Below, one piece after another: positions 6,938 to 14,584 of a stretch of DNA of 15,858 nucleotides (positions are counted from its first letter, which is position 1; every line of letters begins with the position of its first letter). A program made the translations under genes and the position numbers. The notes under the pieces were generated by a model that worked only from the letters and a program-made list of their open reading frames with translations, searched no databases and was not told the origin of the DNA. The DNA comes from MKRK01 sp001896915. Its GTDB lineage: Bacteria; Bacillota; Clostridia; Oscillospirales; Acutalibacteraceae. The DNA lies in NCBI GenBank assembly GCA_937973935.1, contig CALJJF010000045.1:1-15858 (forward strand), in the 5' to 3' direction.

Positions 6938-8461
6938 ATGAAAGCTGCATATAAAACAATTTCCCTGGGTCTTGCCGTTCTCTTTTCTCTTACGCTTGTT
7001 TCCTGCCGACCCAACGGCACCACAAGCATAGAACAGGACGAGAACAAAAGCGGACAAAGCACCACCTCCGTCGAGGATGCCGCGGGCACGAGTTCCACCA
7101 CCCAGTCGAACAATCTCAGCACTACGCCCACAACCTCAAAAACCACCCGCATCACTGAACCGGAGATTACTACAATCCCTGGAGACTCCAAACGTTTGCG
7201 CTTTATCGAAAGCGTCAAGGGTTTTGTGCTGGATATCAAAAACCCTTGGAACGGGGCGCCTCCCGGCACCGCCATTTATAAATCCACCAATGCAGTGGAA
7301 CAAACCGTGGAGAGCCGGTTCGGCGTTACCATCAACGAGACCGGCCTTACCACCCAGTACAATCAGGCGGTGGCAAGCTCTCTGGCCGCCGGCAGACCGC
7401 TGGCTGATTTACTGATGCTGCAGGGCTTTGATTTTTACAATTATTTCACGAAGAATTATTTCGCCCGCCTGAACGTCCCCATGGAGACTTCCGGCGTAAC
7501 CTTTACAGAGCCGTGGTACAATCAAGGCGCCAAGAGCTTTTTTAACATTGACGGAAAGCAGCTGGCGTGGATCGGTGCCAAGGGCGATCCCTATACCATC
7601 CTCTACAATAAAACCATGCTGAAATCCTCCGGGCTGAAAGAGCCGGTGGAGCTGGTGGCGAACGGTCAATGGACCTTTGACAAGCTAAAGGATTATTCAA
7701 AAAAACTGACCACCTCAGGGCGGAACGGTCTGGAATCACCCTCGACGGTAGACTTTTTGATTTCTCTGGTTGACTCCGACGGCGGAAAGCTCTATCACGT
7801 TGACAAAACCGGGAAGCTGCAAACAAACTACAACGCAGAAACCTCCCGGAACGGCATGCAGCGGCTTTATGACTGGTCCAAGGACAAAACTGTCGTGTTT
7901 CCCACGGGTGACTGGGATCAGGCCTATAAAAATTTTATAACCAAGAAAACTGCGATGCTCCACGCAACCGGACACTGGCAGAACCTTTTGCCCTCTGATT
8001 TCGGTGACGAGGTGGGTGTTGTGGTGTTCCCCAAGGGACCGAAGGCAACCACCTATGCAGACGAAACCTATATCAACTGGATTAGTTTTATTCCCAACAA
8101 AATGCAGAACGATGCAGCCAAAATCCTGTTTCTCCGCAACGAAATGTGGCGTGTTTCCTATACCTACTGGAAGGGGGATTATCCGGAACAGCAGGGTAAG
8201 TATCTTATGAAAAACTCAAAGTCCTACAATGAATACTACAATCTTGTTTACGGACTGGGCGGCTACAAAACAGGTGTGGAGGCCGTTGGGCTGTTGTTCC
8301 CCACCTCCGGCGACATGTGCTACAAAACCATGGCGGATAAAATGGTGGGTCCCTCCGCCAAAACACCGTCACAGATCATTGGCGAGCACGGCAAGCAGCT
8401 GGACGCCGCCACAGAAAAAACCTGGGGGAAATATAAATTTACGGGGCTGGCAGAGAAATGA
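6938..8461 (+). CDS. Solute-binding lipoprotein, paralogue of the upstream receptor ectodomain
   Basis: 507-residue extracellular lipoprotein. Signal peptide at residues 1-22 with lipobox LVSC, so Cys23 should be lipidated and the protein tethered to the outer face of the membrane. A Ser/Thr-rich linker (about 24-85) leads to a domain (about 85-507) resembling family 1 extracellular solute-binding proteins: ILYNKTMLKSSGLKEP, QWTFDKLKDYSKKL and KKTAMLHATGHW. It aligns nearly gap-free with the ectodomain encoded at 5155-6813, at roughly 60% identity by eye, and even shares stretches of DNA (around 5587-5608 and 7235-7256). It therefore arose by tandem duplication. Start: ATG with AGGAGG 8 nt upstream. 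No permease or ATPase gene is nearby, so uptake by an ABC transporter cannot be assumed. It may serve unlinked permeases, act as a co-sensor, or compete for ligand. Flanked by terminators on both sides. Confidence 0.88.
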   Translation: MKAAYKTISLGLAVLFSLTLVSCRPNGTTSIEQDENKSGQSTTSVEDAAGTSSTTQSNNLSTTPTTSKTTRITEPEITTIPGDSKRLRFIESVKGFVLDIKNPWNGAPPGTAIYKSTNAVEQTVESRFGVTINETGLTTQYNQAVASSLAAGRPLADLLMLQGFDFYNYFTKNYFARLNVPMETSGVTFTEPWYNQGAKSFFNIDGKQLAWIGAKGDPYTILYNKTMLKSSGLKEPVELVANGQWTFDKLKDYSKKLTTSGRNGLESPSTVDFLISLVDSDGGKLYHVDKTGKLQTNYNAETSRNGMQRLYDWSKDKTVVFPTGDWDQAYKNFITKKTAMLHATGHWQNLLPSDFGDEVGVVVFPKGPKATTYADETYINWISFIPNKMQNDAAKILFLRNEMWRVSYTYWKGDYPEQQGKYLMKNSKSYNEYYNLVYGLGGYKTGVEAVGLLFPTSGDMCYKTMADKMVGPSAKTPSQIIGEHGKQLDAATEKTWGKYKFTGLAEK

Positions 8462-8536
8462 TATGACCGGATGCCCAATGGGCTGTTTCTATAAAGCTGC
8501 TTTGAAACAACCCAACCTTCCTCAGTTCTCTCATCC

Positions 8537-8580
8537 AAAAATATAACCTGATTTCCATGAGAAAACGGGTTATATTTTTT
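8537..8580 (+). terminator. Intrinsic terminator after the lipoprotein gene
   Basis: Arms AAAAATATAACC (8537-8548) and GGTTATATTTTT (8568-8579), 12 bp, with a T run at 8575-8580. About 75 nt follow the lipoprotein stop. The loop (about 19 nt) can pair further (TTTC with GAAA). Confidence 0.8.
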
Positions 8581-8686
8581 GGTCTTTTCCCATATATAAT
8601 GATTACTGAACAAAGGCAGTTCGTGCTTTGTCAGTCAACAATGAATGCCCTATCCATTTACACAGAAAATAAGAACGGGGATTGTT

Positions 8687-9487
8687 ATGTTTGCCGTATT
8701 GAAAATCGAAGAGCCGAAAAAAAGAAGAATATTTTTTAAAAAAAAGCAAAAAAACAGTTTGCCGAGAGTTTTGACAGAACAGGTGGATCGCACCACATAT
8801 TTTACCATTGTTACACAAAAAGAGAATAATTCAATAAACTGGGGCAAAATATTTGAAGCCGCAGGAAGAGAGTCGTCACGGCTTCTCATTCCCATGCATT
8901 TAAACCCGCCGCAGAAAAGCGGCGTGAAGCCCTATAAAGGCGAAAAATATCTGCAAAAAATTATCATCAATACGGCTTTTGATCTGATTAGACGAAGCAG
9001 CGTGCCCAAAGAGGAGCTTGTTCTTTGCTTGTATGATTATTACGCAAAATACCCTGAAATTGCGCTTTCCATGCTACGGCACGCCGGAACGGTAAAGGTT
9101 TTCACCGCCAGCAAAAGCATCTACAGCAGCTATAATATAGCCGCTCTCAACACCATGGGCACTATGTTTTTGTGCAGCGACCGACCCCCGGAGACCTCCT
9201 CGTTCCACCTTCTGCTTGCCCCCTTCGGCTTGTGCGACCGCCCTGTTCCGCCCTATGACAGCCCGTCAATCTATCTGGGCAATACCGCCAGCCCCTACAC
9301 AATCGGCACCGGCTGTATTTCTCTGCCCGATGAGATTGAGCGAAACGTCCCTCCTGATATTGACTCCTCTGTTTTTGCTGCTGCCTTGTATGAACGGGCA
9401 CATTTGACATATTTGGGGGAAAAATCTGCCGCCTATTTAATTCATAATGAACAAAAAATACCCGTTTTTCAGATAAAATTATCTTGA
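8687..9487 (+). CDS. Conserved-looking hypothetical protein, 266 residues
   Basis: I do not recognise this protein. It starts MFAVLKIEEP with a weak GGGGA site (start codon less certain; in-frame TTG or ATG codons from 8645 would add up to 14 residues). Visible: a basic N-terminal stretch of Lys/Arg at residues 11-22 with no signal peptide or membrane helix, so it is probably cytosolic and might touch nucleic acid or the membrane surface. The middle alternates strand- and helix-like segments (ELVLCLYDYY about 113-122, GTVKVFTASKSIYSSYNIAA about 137-156, GTMFLC about 160-165), suggesting a Rossmann-like alpha/beta fold. No catalytic motif is evident. It sits alone between the lipoprotein terminator and the greA promoter, and its stop codon lies inside the greA -35 box. 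A weak promoter candidate is TTGTCA at 8628-8633 with TATCCA at 8651-8656. Confidence 0.75.
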   Translation: MFAVLKIEEPKKRRIFFKKKQKNSLPRVLTEQVDRTTYFTIVTQKENNSINWGKIFEAAGRESSRLLIPMHLNPPQKSGVKPYKGEKYLQKIIINTAFDLIRRSSVPKEELVLCLYDYYAKYPEIALSMLRHAGTVKVFTASKSIYSSYNIAALNTMGTMFLCSDRPPETSSFHLLLAPFGLCDRPVPPYDSPSIYLGNTASPYTIGTGCISLPDEIERNVPPDIDSSVFAAALYERAHLTYLGEKSAAYLIHNEQKIPVFQIKLS

Positions 9488-9512
9488 CATATCACCGCCC
9501 ATTCACTATAAT
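9484..9512 (+). promoter_or_regulatory. Consensus sigma-A promoter of greA
   Basis: TTGACA (9484-9489), 17-nt spacer, TATAAT (9507-9512): a perfect consensus. The stop codon of the preceding gene (TGA 9485-9487) lies within the -35 hexamer. The predicted start near 9519 gives a leader of about 60 nt. Confidence 0.92.
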
Positions 9513-9581
9513 CTATAATATTAAGTATAGATATGGATTTGCTTTATATATGACTGCTATCTTTCGAAAGGATGAACCGAA

Positions 9582-10055
9582 TTGACAAAACAATTTATCT
9601 TAACCGACGACGGTCTTAAAAAATACGAAAAAGAGCTGGACGAATTAAAAACCGTTACCCGCAAGGAGATTGCGGAAAAAATCAAGGTAGCTCTGTCCTT
9701 TGGCGATCTGTCGGAAAACAGCGAGTATGACGAGGCCAAAAATGAACAGGCCAAGGTGGAAAACCGCATTTTAGAACTGGAAGCCATGCTGAAAAATGCC
9801 AAAGTCATTGATGAGGATGAGCTTTCCACTGAAACTGTCAATGTGGGCTCTAAAATCACAGTGCTTGATGTGGAATACAACGAGCAGGTGGAATACCAGC
9901 TGGTGGGTTCCGCAGAAGCCGATCCCAAGCAGGGCAGGATTTCAGACGAATCCCCCATCGGCAAGGCTTTGATCGGACACAAGGTCGGTGAAACCGTTGC
10001 GGTGGAAGCACCCTCCGGACAGGTGTTATTTAAAATCCTTGAAATCTCAAGATAA
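9582..10055 (+). CDS. greA: Transcription elongation factor GreA
   Basis: Binds RNA polymerase in the secondary channel and stimulates cleavage of backtracked transcripts. The 157-residue product has an N-terminal antiparallel coiled coil (about 1-75) with the acidic tip motif FGDLSENSEYDEAKNEQ, where Asp42 and Glu45 correspond to the metal-coordinating tip residues. The C-terminal FKBP-like domain follows (about 83-157; SPIGKALIGHKVGETV is typical). It uses a TTG start: GAAAGGAT at 9566-9573 lies about 9 nt upstream, and the ATG within that site (9572) is out of frame. Length is standard. It has its own consensus promoter; lysS follows 88 nt downstream with a separate promoter. Confidence 0.97.
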   Translation: MTKQFILTDDGLKKYEKELDELKTVTRKEIAEKIKVALSFGDLSENSEYDEAKNEQAKVENRILELEAMLKNAKVIDEDELSTETVNVGSKITVLDVEYNEQVEYQLVGSAEADPKQGRISDESPIGKALIGHKVGETVAVEAPSGQVLFKILEISR

Positions 10056-10067
10056 TACCGTTATAAT
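10039..10067 (+). promoter_or_regulatory. Sigma-A promoter of lysS
   Basis: TTGAAA (10039-10044) inside the last codons of greA, 17-nt spacer, TATAAT (10062-10067). The predicted start is near 10074, just before a GC-rich hairpin. Confidence 0.75.
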
Positions 10068-10083
10068 AGAATAAAATCAGATT

Positions 10084-10110
10084 GCGGGCAGGAGATTTTT
10101 CCCTGCCCGC
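10084..10110 (+). promoter_or_regulatory. GC-rich hairpin in the greA-lysS gap (lysS leader)
   Basis: Arms GCGGGCAGG (10084-10092) and CCTGCCCGC (10102-10110), a perfect 9-bp stem with a 9-nt loop. No T tract follows (TATATACAATTG), so it is a poor intrinsic terminator for greA. With the promoter at 10039-10067 it would form the 5' end of the lysS mRNA. It could stabilise the transcript or be a protein-binding leader; it is too short for a T-box. Confidence 0.6.
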
Positions 10111-10143
10111 TATATACAATTGTAGTGTTTGTATAGGAAAGGC

Positions 10144-11649
10144 ATGATGGAAATGAGCGAGAAAGAAATCAGAGAAGAAGAATCCACGGAGGATCTGAGC
10201 GAAATACTGCAAATCAGACGGGACAAGCTGACGGCTTTACAGGAAGAGGGCAAAAACCCGTTTTTGATTACAAAATGCGAAAAAGATATCAGCTCTGCCG
10301 AAATTTTATCACGTTTCGAGGAGTTAGAAAATAAAACCGTGACCATTGCCGGCAGAATCATGAGCTGGCGGGATATGGGCAAGGCCAGCTTCATCGACAT
10401 TCGTGACCGGGAAGGCAGAATGCAGGTTTACTTAAAAATCGATGATCTAGGCGAGGAAACATACAACGATTTCAAAAAGTGGGACATAGGCGATCTGGCC
10501 AGTGTGACCGGCTTTGTGTTTCGTACCAGAAGAGGAGAAATCTCCGTCCATGCCCAAAAGATGGAGCTTTTATCAAAATCCCTGCTTCCGCTGCCTGAGA
10601 AATGGCACGGTCTCAAGGACACAGAAACACGTTACCGCCAGAGATATCTGGATTTGATCGTCAACCCCGACGTCAAAACCACCTTTATCAACCGCAGTAA
10701 AATTTTAATGGAAATCCGCAATTATCTGGACGGCAAAGGCTATATCGAGGTGGAAACCCCGGTTTTGCAAACCGTTGCGGGCGGCGCCGCGGCAAGACCC
10801 TTCAATACCCATCATAACGCTCTGGATTTTGATATGCATCTTCGCATTTCACTGGAGCTTTACCTAAAACGGCTGATTGTCGGTGGGTTTGAAAAGGTAT
10901 ATGAAATCGGCAGAGTGTTTCGTAACGAAGGCATTTCCATCCGCCATAACCCGGAGTTCACTTTGCTTGAGCTATACGAAGCCTATACGGACTATGAAGG
11001 CATTATGGACCTGACGGAGGATCTGATCCGCACCGTCGCCACAAAGGTACTCGGCAGGCTCTGCATCCCCTACGGCGACATTGAAATCGATTTGTCCAGA
11101 CCCTTTGAACGGCTGACCATGATGGATGCAGTCAAACAATATGCCGGTATTGATTTTACACAGATTACCACGCTGGAAGAGGCAAAGGCACTGGCAAAGG
11201 AGCATCATTTAGAGGTGCTGCCCCGTCACAAAAAGGGAGATATCCTGAACCTGTTGTTTGAAAAATACTGCGAGGACAAGCTTATTCAGCCCACCTTCAT
11301 CACCGACCATCCCGTCGAAATCTCCCCCCTGGCAAAGCGCAAGCCAACCGACCCGGATTATACCGAGAGGTTTGAGCTGTTCATTCTCGGCCGTGAGCAT
11401 GCCAATGCTTTTTCCGAGCTGAACGATCCCATTGACCAGAGAGGGCGCTTTGAGGAGCAGATGAAGCTGAAATCCATGGGGGATGAAGAAGCCAACGAAG
11501 TGGATGAGGATTTTCTCACTGCGCTGGAATACGGCATGCCGCCCACGGGCGGACTGGGCATCGGCATTGACCGCTTGGTTATGCTGCTGACAGACAGTGC
11601 CTCCATCCGTGATGTGCTGCTGTTCCCCACATTAAAACCGAGAGATTAA
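10144..11649 (+). CDS. lysS: Lysyl-tRNA synthetase, class II
   Basis: Charges tRNA-Lys with lysine using ATP, in the cytosol. The 501-residue product has an N-terminal OB-fold anticodon-binding domain (about 55-145; VTIAGRIMSWRDMGKASFIDIRD is typical) and a class II catalytic core. The core shows motif 2 FRNEGISIRHNPEF (about 259-272), the lysine-specific FELFILGREHANAFSELNDP segment and motif 3 GLGIGIDRLVMLL (about 470-482). The start is uncertain among ATG 10144, 10147 and 10153: AGGAAAGG (10135-10142) best serves 10144 or 10147, and the highly charged N-terminal tail gives no further help. No terminator separates it from the next gene. Confidence 0.97.
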   Translation: MMEMSEKEIREEESTEDLSEILQIRRDKLTALQEEGKNPFLITKCEKDISSAEILSRFEELENKTVTIAGRIMSWRDMGKASFIDIRDREGRMQVYLKIDDLGEETYNDFKKWDIGDLASVTGFVFRTRRGEISVHAQKMELLSKSLLPLPEKWHGLKDTETRYRQRYLDLIVNPDVKTTFINRSKILMEIRNYLDGKGYIEVETPVLQTVAGGAAARPFNTHHNALDFDMHLRISLELYLKRLIVGGFEKVYEIGRVFRNEGISIRHNPEFTLLELYEAYTDYEGIMDLTEDLIRTVATKVLGRLCIPYGDIEIDLSRPFERLTMMDAVKQYAGIDFTQITTLEEAKALAKEHHLEVLPRHKKGDILNLLFEKYCEDKLIQPTFITDHPVEISPLAKRKPTDPDYTERFELFILGREHANAFSELNDPIDQRGRFEEQMKLKSMGDEEANEVDEDFLTALEYGMPPTGGLGIGIDRLVMLLTDSASIRDVLLFPTLKPRD

Positions 11650-11654
11650 TTCCT

Positions 11655-12314
11655 ATTAGTATAAAAGAAACCGCCCTTTTTAAAAAGCTGGATAATTTCT
11701 GGTATCATCATAAATTCAAAGTACTTGTCCTGTCGGGTCTGATCATAATCGTTCTGGTTGCATCCATCCAATCCCTCACACGGGTAAAACCGGATTATTA
11801 TGTTATTCTTCGGACAAATTCTGTTTTTATCCCCGAGGTGGTAGAGGGCTTTGAACAAACGCTGGCAGCCTACGGAACAGACCTGAACGGAGACGGTAAG
11901 GTGGTAGTCCGGGTAAACGACACTGCCTACAGCGTTAACTCCCCCCAGAATTACCGTGCGTTGCAGCAGCAGAAATTCAATTCCGAAATGATGAACAGCA
12001 GTACGTATTTGTTCATCACCGACGAATCGGTTTATAACGAAATTTCCGAAAAGGTATTTATCCCGGAAGCGTTTCTCACCCATGCACAAAAGGCGTTTCC
12101 CACAAAGGGAACAAAATTTGAAACAGAACTGCTGCAAAATATCAGGCTGCCCGAGGGGGAATCCTTCACTCCGGCACCCTATTATATTTCCATCCGAAAA
12201 TGCGACCCGAATAACACGCTGGGCTACAAACGCCAAGCCGAAGCCACAGAGCTTCTGAAACGGGTCATATCGGGCACGAACCCACAAAAGGAGACAGTAC
12301 AAAATGAGAAGTGA
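11655..12314 (+). CDS. Single-pass membrane protein of unknown function with no canonical start codon
   Basis: The frame is open from just after an in-frame stop at 11610-11612 to the TGA at 12312-12314, but has no ATG, GTG or TTG until GTG 11838. Starting at GTG 11838 gives 158 residues and removes an obvious membrane helix. Reading upstream gives a sensible N-terminus: ISIKETALFKKLDNFWYHHKFK, then a hydrophobic helix (about residues 22-38 counted from ATT 11655), then an extracytoplasmic domain of about 180 residues. The FWYHHKFK-plus-helix start is a pattern I know from clostridial membrane-anchored proteins of unknown function. I therefore place the start at ATT 11655 (an IF3-type rare start) or at a mutated ATG; ATA 11661 and CTG 11688 are alternatives. 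The gene begins 5 nt after lysS and overlaps ilvD by 11 nt, so it is probably in their operon. No enzyme motif recognised. Confidence 0.65.
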   Translation: MSIKETALFKKLDNFWYHHKFKVLVLSGLIIIVLVASIQSLTRVKPDYYVILRTNSVFIPEVVEGFEQTLAAYGTDLNGDGKVVVRVNDTAYSVNSPQNYRALQQQKFNSEMMNSSTYLFITDESVYNEISEKVFIPEAFLTHAQKAFPTKGTKFETELLQNIRLPEGESFTPAPYYISIRKCDPNNTLGYKRQAEATELLKRVISGTNPQKETVQNEK

Positions 12315-13959
12315 TATCATCAAGGCCGGACCGGCCAGAGCGCCCCATCGTTCGCTTTTAAATGCGCTGGGGATTTCCGAAAGCGAAATGAAACGACCCT
12401 TTATCGCCGTTGTCAACGCACAAAGCGATTATGTCCCGGGACATACCCACCTAGACACCATTGCAGCCGCTGTCAAGGCTGGCATCCGCAACGCCGGCGG
12501 TGTTCCCTTTGAGTTCAACACCATCGGTGTTTGTGACGGGATTGCCATGAACCATATCGGCATGCGCTATTCTCTGCCCAGCAGAGAGCTGATCGCCGAT
12601 TCCATCGAAATTATGCTGACCGCCCATCCTCTGGACGGCATTGTCTTTATCCCCAACTGTGACAAAATCTTGCCCGGTATGCTGATGGGTGCATGCCGGC
12701 TGAATCTTCCCTCCATTTTCATCAGCGGCGGCGCCATGCTGGCAGGCAAGCACGGCGACAAGCGTGTGGGTCTCACCGAGGTCTTTGAAGCTGTGGGCAG
12801 CTATTCTGTGGGCAAAATGAGCGAGGAAGAGCTGAACAGTCTGGAAAAAACAGCCTGTCCCAGCTGCGGTTCCTGTTCCGGTATGTTCACCGCAAACTCC
12901 ATGAACTGCCTGTGTGAAGCCATTGGTATTGCTCTGCCCGGCAACGGCACCATCCCTGCTGTGATGGCGGCCAGAGTCCGTCTCGCCAAAGAAGCCGGCG
13001 AGCGTATCATTGACCTGGTCAAGGAGGACATCAAGCCTTCTGACATTCTGACCGAAAAAGCCTTCCACAATGCCATCACCACGGACATGGCCATCGGCTG
13101 TTCCTCTAATACAGTGCTTCATCTGACAGCTGTCGCTCACGAAATCGGTTATCCTTTGAATCTGGCGGATTTTGATGTCATCGGCAAAAAAACGCCTCAG
13201 ATTTCAAAGCTCAGCCCTGCCAGCACCACCTTCATCGAGGATCTGGACGTCGCCGGCGGCATTGCTGCGGTCATGAAAGAGCTGGATCGGAACCATCTCA
13301 TCCACACCGATGCACTGACCGTGAACGGCACCGTAGCGGACCGTCTGAAAAATGCGCCCGATGCGGACGGCGAGGTCATTCGCAAGCTGGAAGACCCCTT
13401 CCGTAAAGACGGCGGCATCGCTATTTTATTCGGCAACCTTGCTTTGGAGGGTGCTGTGGTCAAACAGGGTGCAGTCGCCCCGGAAATGATGCAGCACAGC
13501 GGTCCTGCCAAGGTGTATCACGGCGAAGTCGAGGCCTCTGCTGCCATTTTAGCTGGCAAAATCGTCGCCGGTGACGTGGTTGTCATCCGTTATGAAGGCC
13601 CCAAGGGCGGACCGGGCATGCAGGAAATGCTGGCGCCCACTTCTTCCTTGGCAGGCATCGGTCTGGACAAACAGGTCGCCCTGATCACCGACGGGCGTTT
13701 CTCCGGCGCCACCAGAGGCGCATCCATCGGCCATGTTTCCCCGGAAGCCGCCGCAGGCGGACTGATCGGTCTTGTGGAGGATGGCGATATCATCAAAATC
13801 GATATCCCCAACCGTTCCATTGAGCTTTTGGTGGAGGAAGAAACCCTGGCCCAGCGCAGAAAAACATGGGTCAAGCCCGAACAGAATTTGAAGGGCTACC
13901 TAAAACGCTATGCCGCCCACGTAACCTCCGGCTCCAAAGGCGCAGTGTTTGAGAAGTAG
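12304..13959 (+). CDS. ilvD: Dihydroxy-acid dehydratase
   Basis: Iron-sulfur dehydratase of branched-chain amino acid synthesis; it converts 2,3-dihydroxy-isovalerate and 2,3-dihydroxy-3-methylvalerate to the 2-oxo acids leading to valine, leucine and isoleucine. The 551-residue length fits the family. Signatures: GVCDGIAMNHIGMRYSLPSREL (near 76-97), FIPNCDKILPGMLMG with Cys119, CPSCGSCSGMFTANSMNCL with Cys185, Cys188 and Cys191, and the C-terminal ALITDGRFSGATRGASIGHVSPEA region. These cysteines are candidate cluster ligands. Close to IlvD and distinct from the sugar-acid dehydratase Edd by overall similarity. The ATG has AAGGAG at 12288-12293 (10-nt spacing) and overlaps the preceding gene by 11 nt. 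No other ilv or leu gene is visible, so it is separated from its pathway partners here. A strong terminator follows. Confidence 0.97.
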   Translation: MRSDIIKAGPARAPHRSLLNALGISESEMKRPFIAVVNAQSDYVPGHTHLDTIAAAVKAGIRNAGGVPFEFNTIGVCDGIAMNHIGMRYSLPSRELIADSIEIMLTAHPLDGIVFIPNCDKILPGMLMGACRLNLPSIFISGGAMLAGKHGDKRVGLTEVFEAVGSYSVGKMSEEELNSLEKTACPSCGSCSGMFTANSMNCLCEAIGIALPGNGTIPAVMAARVRLAKEAGERIIDLVKEDIKPSDILTEKAFHNAITTDMAIGCSSNTVLHLTAVAHEIGYPLNLADFDVIGKKTPQISKLSPASTTFIEDLDVAGGIAAVMKELDRNHLIHTDALTVNGTVADRLKNAPDADGEVIRKLEDPFRKDGGIAILFGNLALEGAVVKQGAVAPEMMQHSGPAKVYHGEVEASAAILAGKIVAGDVVVIRYEGPKGGPGMQEMLAPTSSLAGIGLDKQVALITDGRFSGATRGASIGHVSPEAAAGGLIGLVEDGDIIKIDIPNRSIELLVEEETLAQRRKTWVKPEQNLKGYLKRYAAHVTSGSKGAVFEK

Positions 13960-13973
13960 AATAGGATACAAAT

Positions 13974-14013
13974 AAAAATCTTGCTTATATGATTTTATAA
14001 GCAAGATTTTTTT
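13974..14013 (+). terminator. Intrinsic terminator after ilvD
   Basis: Arms AAAAATCTTGCTTATA (13974-13989) and TATAAGCAAGATTTTT (13996-14011), a perfect 16-bp stem with a 6-nt loop and seven T at 14007-14013. It closes the lysS-ilvD transcript and marks the switch to AT-rich DNA. Confidence 0.92.
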
Positions 14014-14114
14014 ATTGACTCAAAATTATCAATCACTCGTTGAGTTGATATGTGCAAATTATTCAGGAATTTTTGTAGTTTCGTTGTCTTTCGGTGTATA
14101 ACTGAATGTTTCAA

Positions 14115-14525
14115 TTATGATTTTTCATTCTTGTACAATAATTTAAGAAATAATGAAATAACAAGTATAACAGGGGAAAAAATAAATATAATCATCACAT
14201 ACTGAACATCCAAAAAATAATACCATTCAAATGATATCCAACTACCACCACCGCCAGATGCTAAAGCTGCAATTATAAATACAATACCACTAATTGAAAA
14301 TATTATATATGCTATCATTAATTTTAATTTACAAAAAGCCATTTTTATTAAAGTCAGGAATGCAGTAAATATAAAAAAGAAAATCATATCCTCTATTAAA
14401 TATTTTGTATTAAAAACTTCATTGTTGATATATCTTCCATCAATTATTGATTTAATAAATACAACGCAATATACTGCGATTGACAACATATTTATATATT
14501 TATATTTTAAATTATAATTTTTCAT
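14115..14525 (-). CDS. Small multi-pass membrane protein of unknown function
   Basis: 136 residues starting MKNYNLKYKY; the ATG at 14523-14525 is preceded by AGGAAT (14531-14536, minus strand). An upstream in-frame ATG would add 10 residues but has no better site. About four hydrophobic segments can be seen: near residues 14-28, 48-62, 67-90 and 110-128. A GGGG-containing loop (ASGGGGSWISFEWYY) lies between the third and fourth, and a short basic tail ends the protein. No motif recognised. Codon use is very A/T-rich compared with the genes on its left, as is all of 14020-15180. It has its own consensus promoter and lies downstream of the XRE repressor gene on the same strand, but a terminator separates them. 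It could be an immunity-like, phage-derived or orphan membrane protein; the sequence does not decide. Confidence 0.7.
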   Translation of the reverse strand: MKNYNLKYKYINMLSIAVYCVVFIKSIIDGRYINNEVFNTKYLIEDMIFFFIFTAFLTLIKMAFCKLKLMIAYIIFSISGIVFIIAALASGGGGSWISFEWYYFLDVQYVMIIFIFSPVILVISLFLKLLYKNEKS

Positions 14526-14584
14526 ACAATTCCTACTTCCGTTCCGTATGCACAAACCTAATATTTAAATTTAATAATATTAGA

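Noticed and set aside
9572..9580. ATG 9572 as the greA start
   Set aside because: It is out of frame with the GreA coding sequence and soon meets a stop; TTG 9582 is in frame and well spaced from GAAAGGAT.
10074..10143. T-box riboswitch before lysS
   Set aside because: The leader is only about 70 nt with one 9-bp hairpin and has no T-box core sequence or terminator/antiterminator pair.
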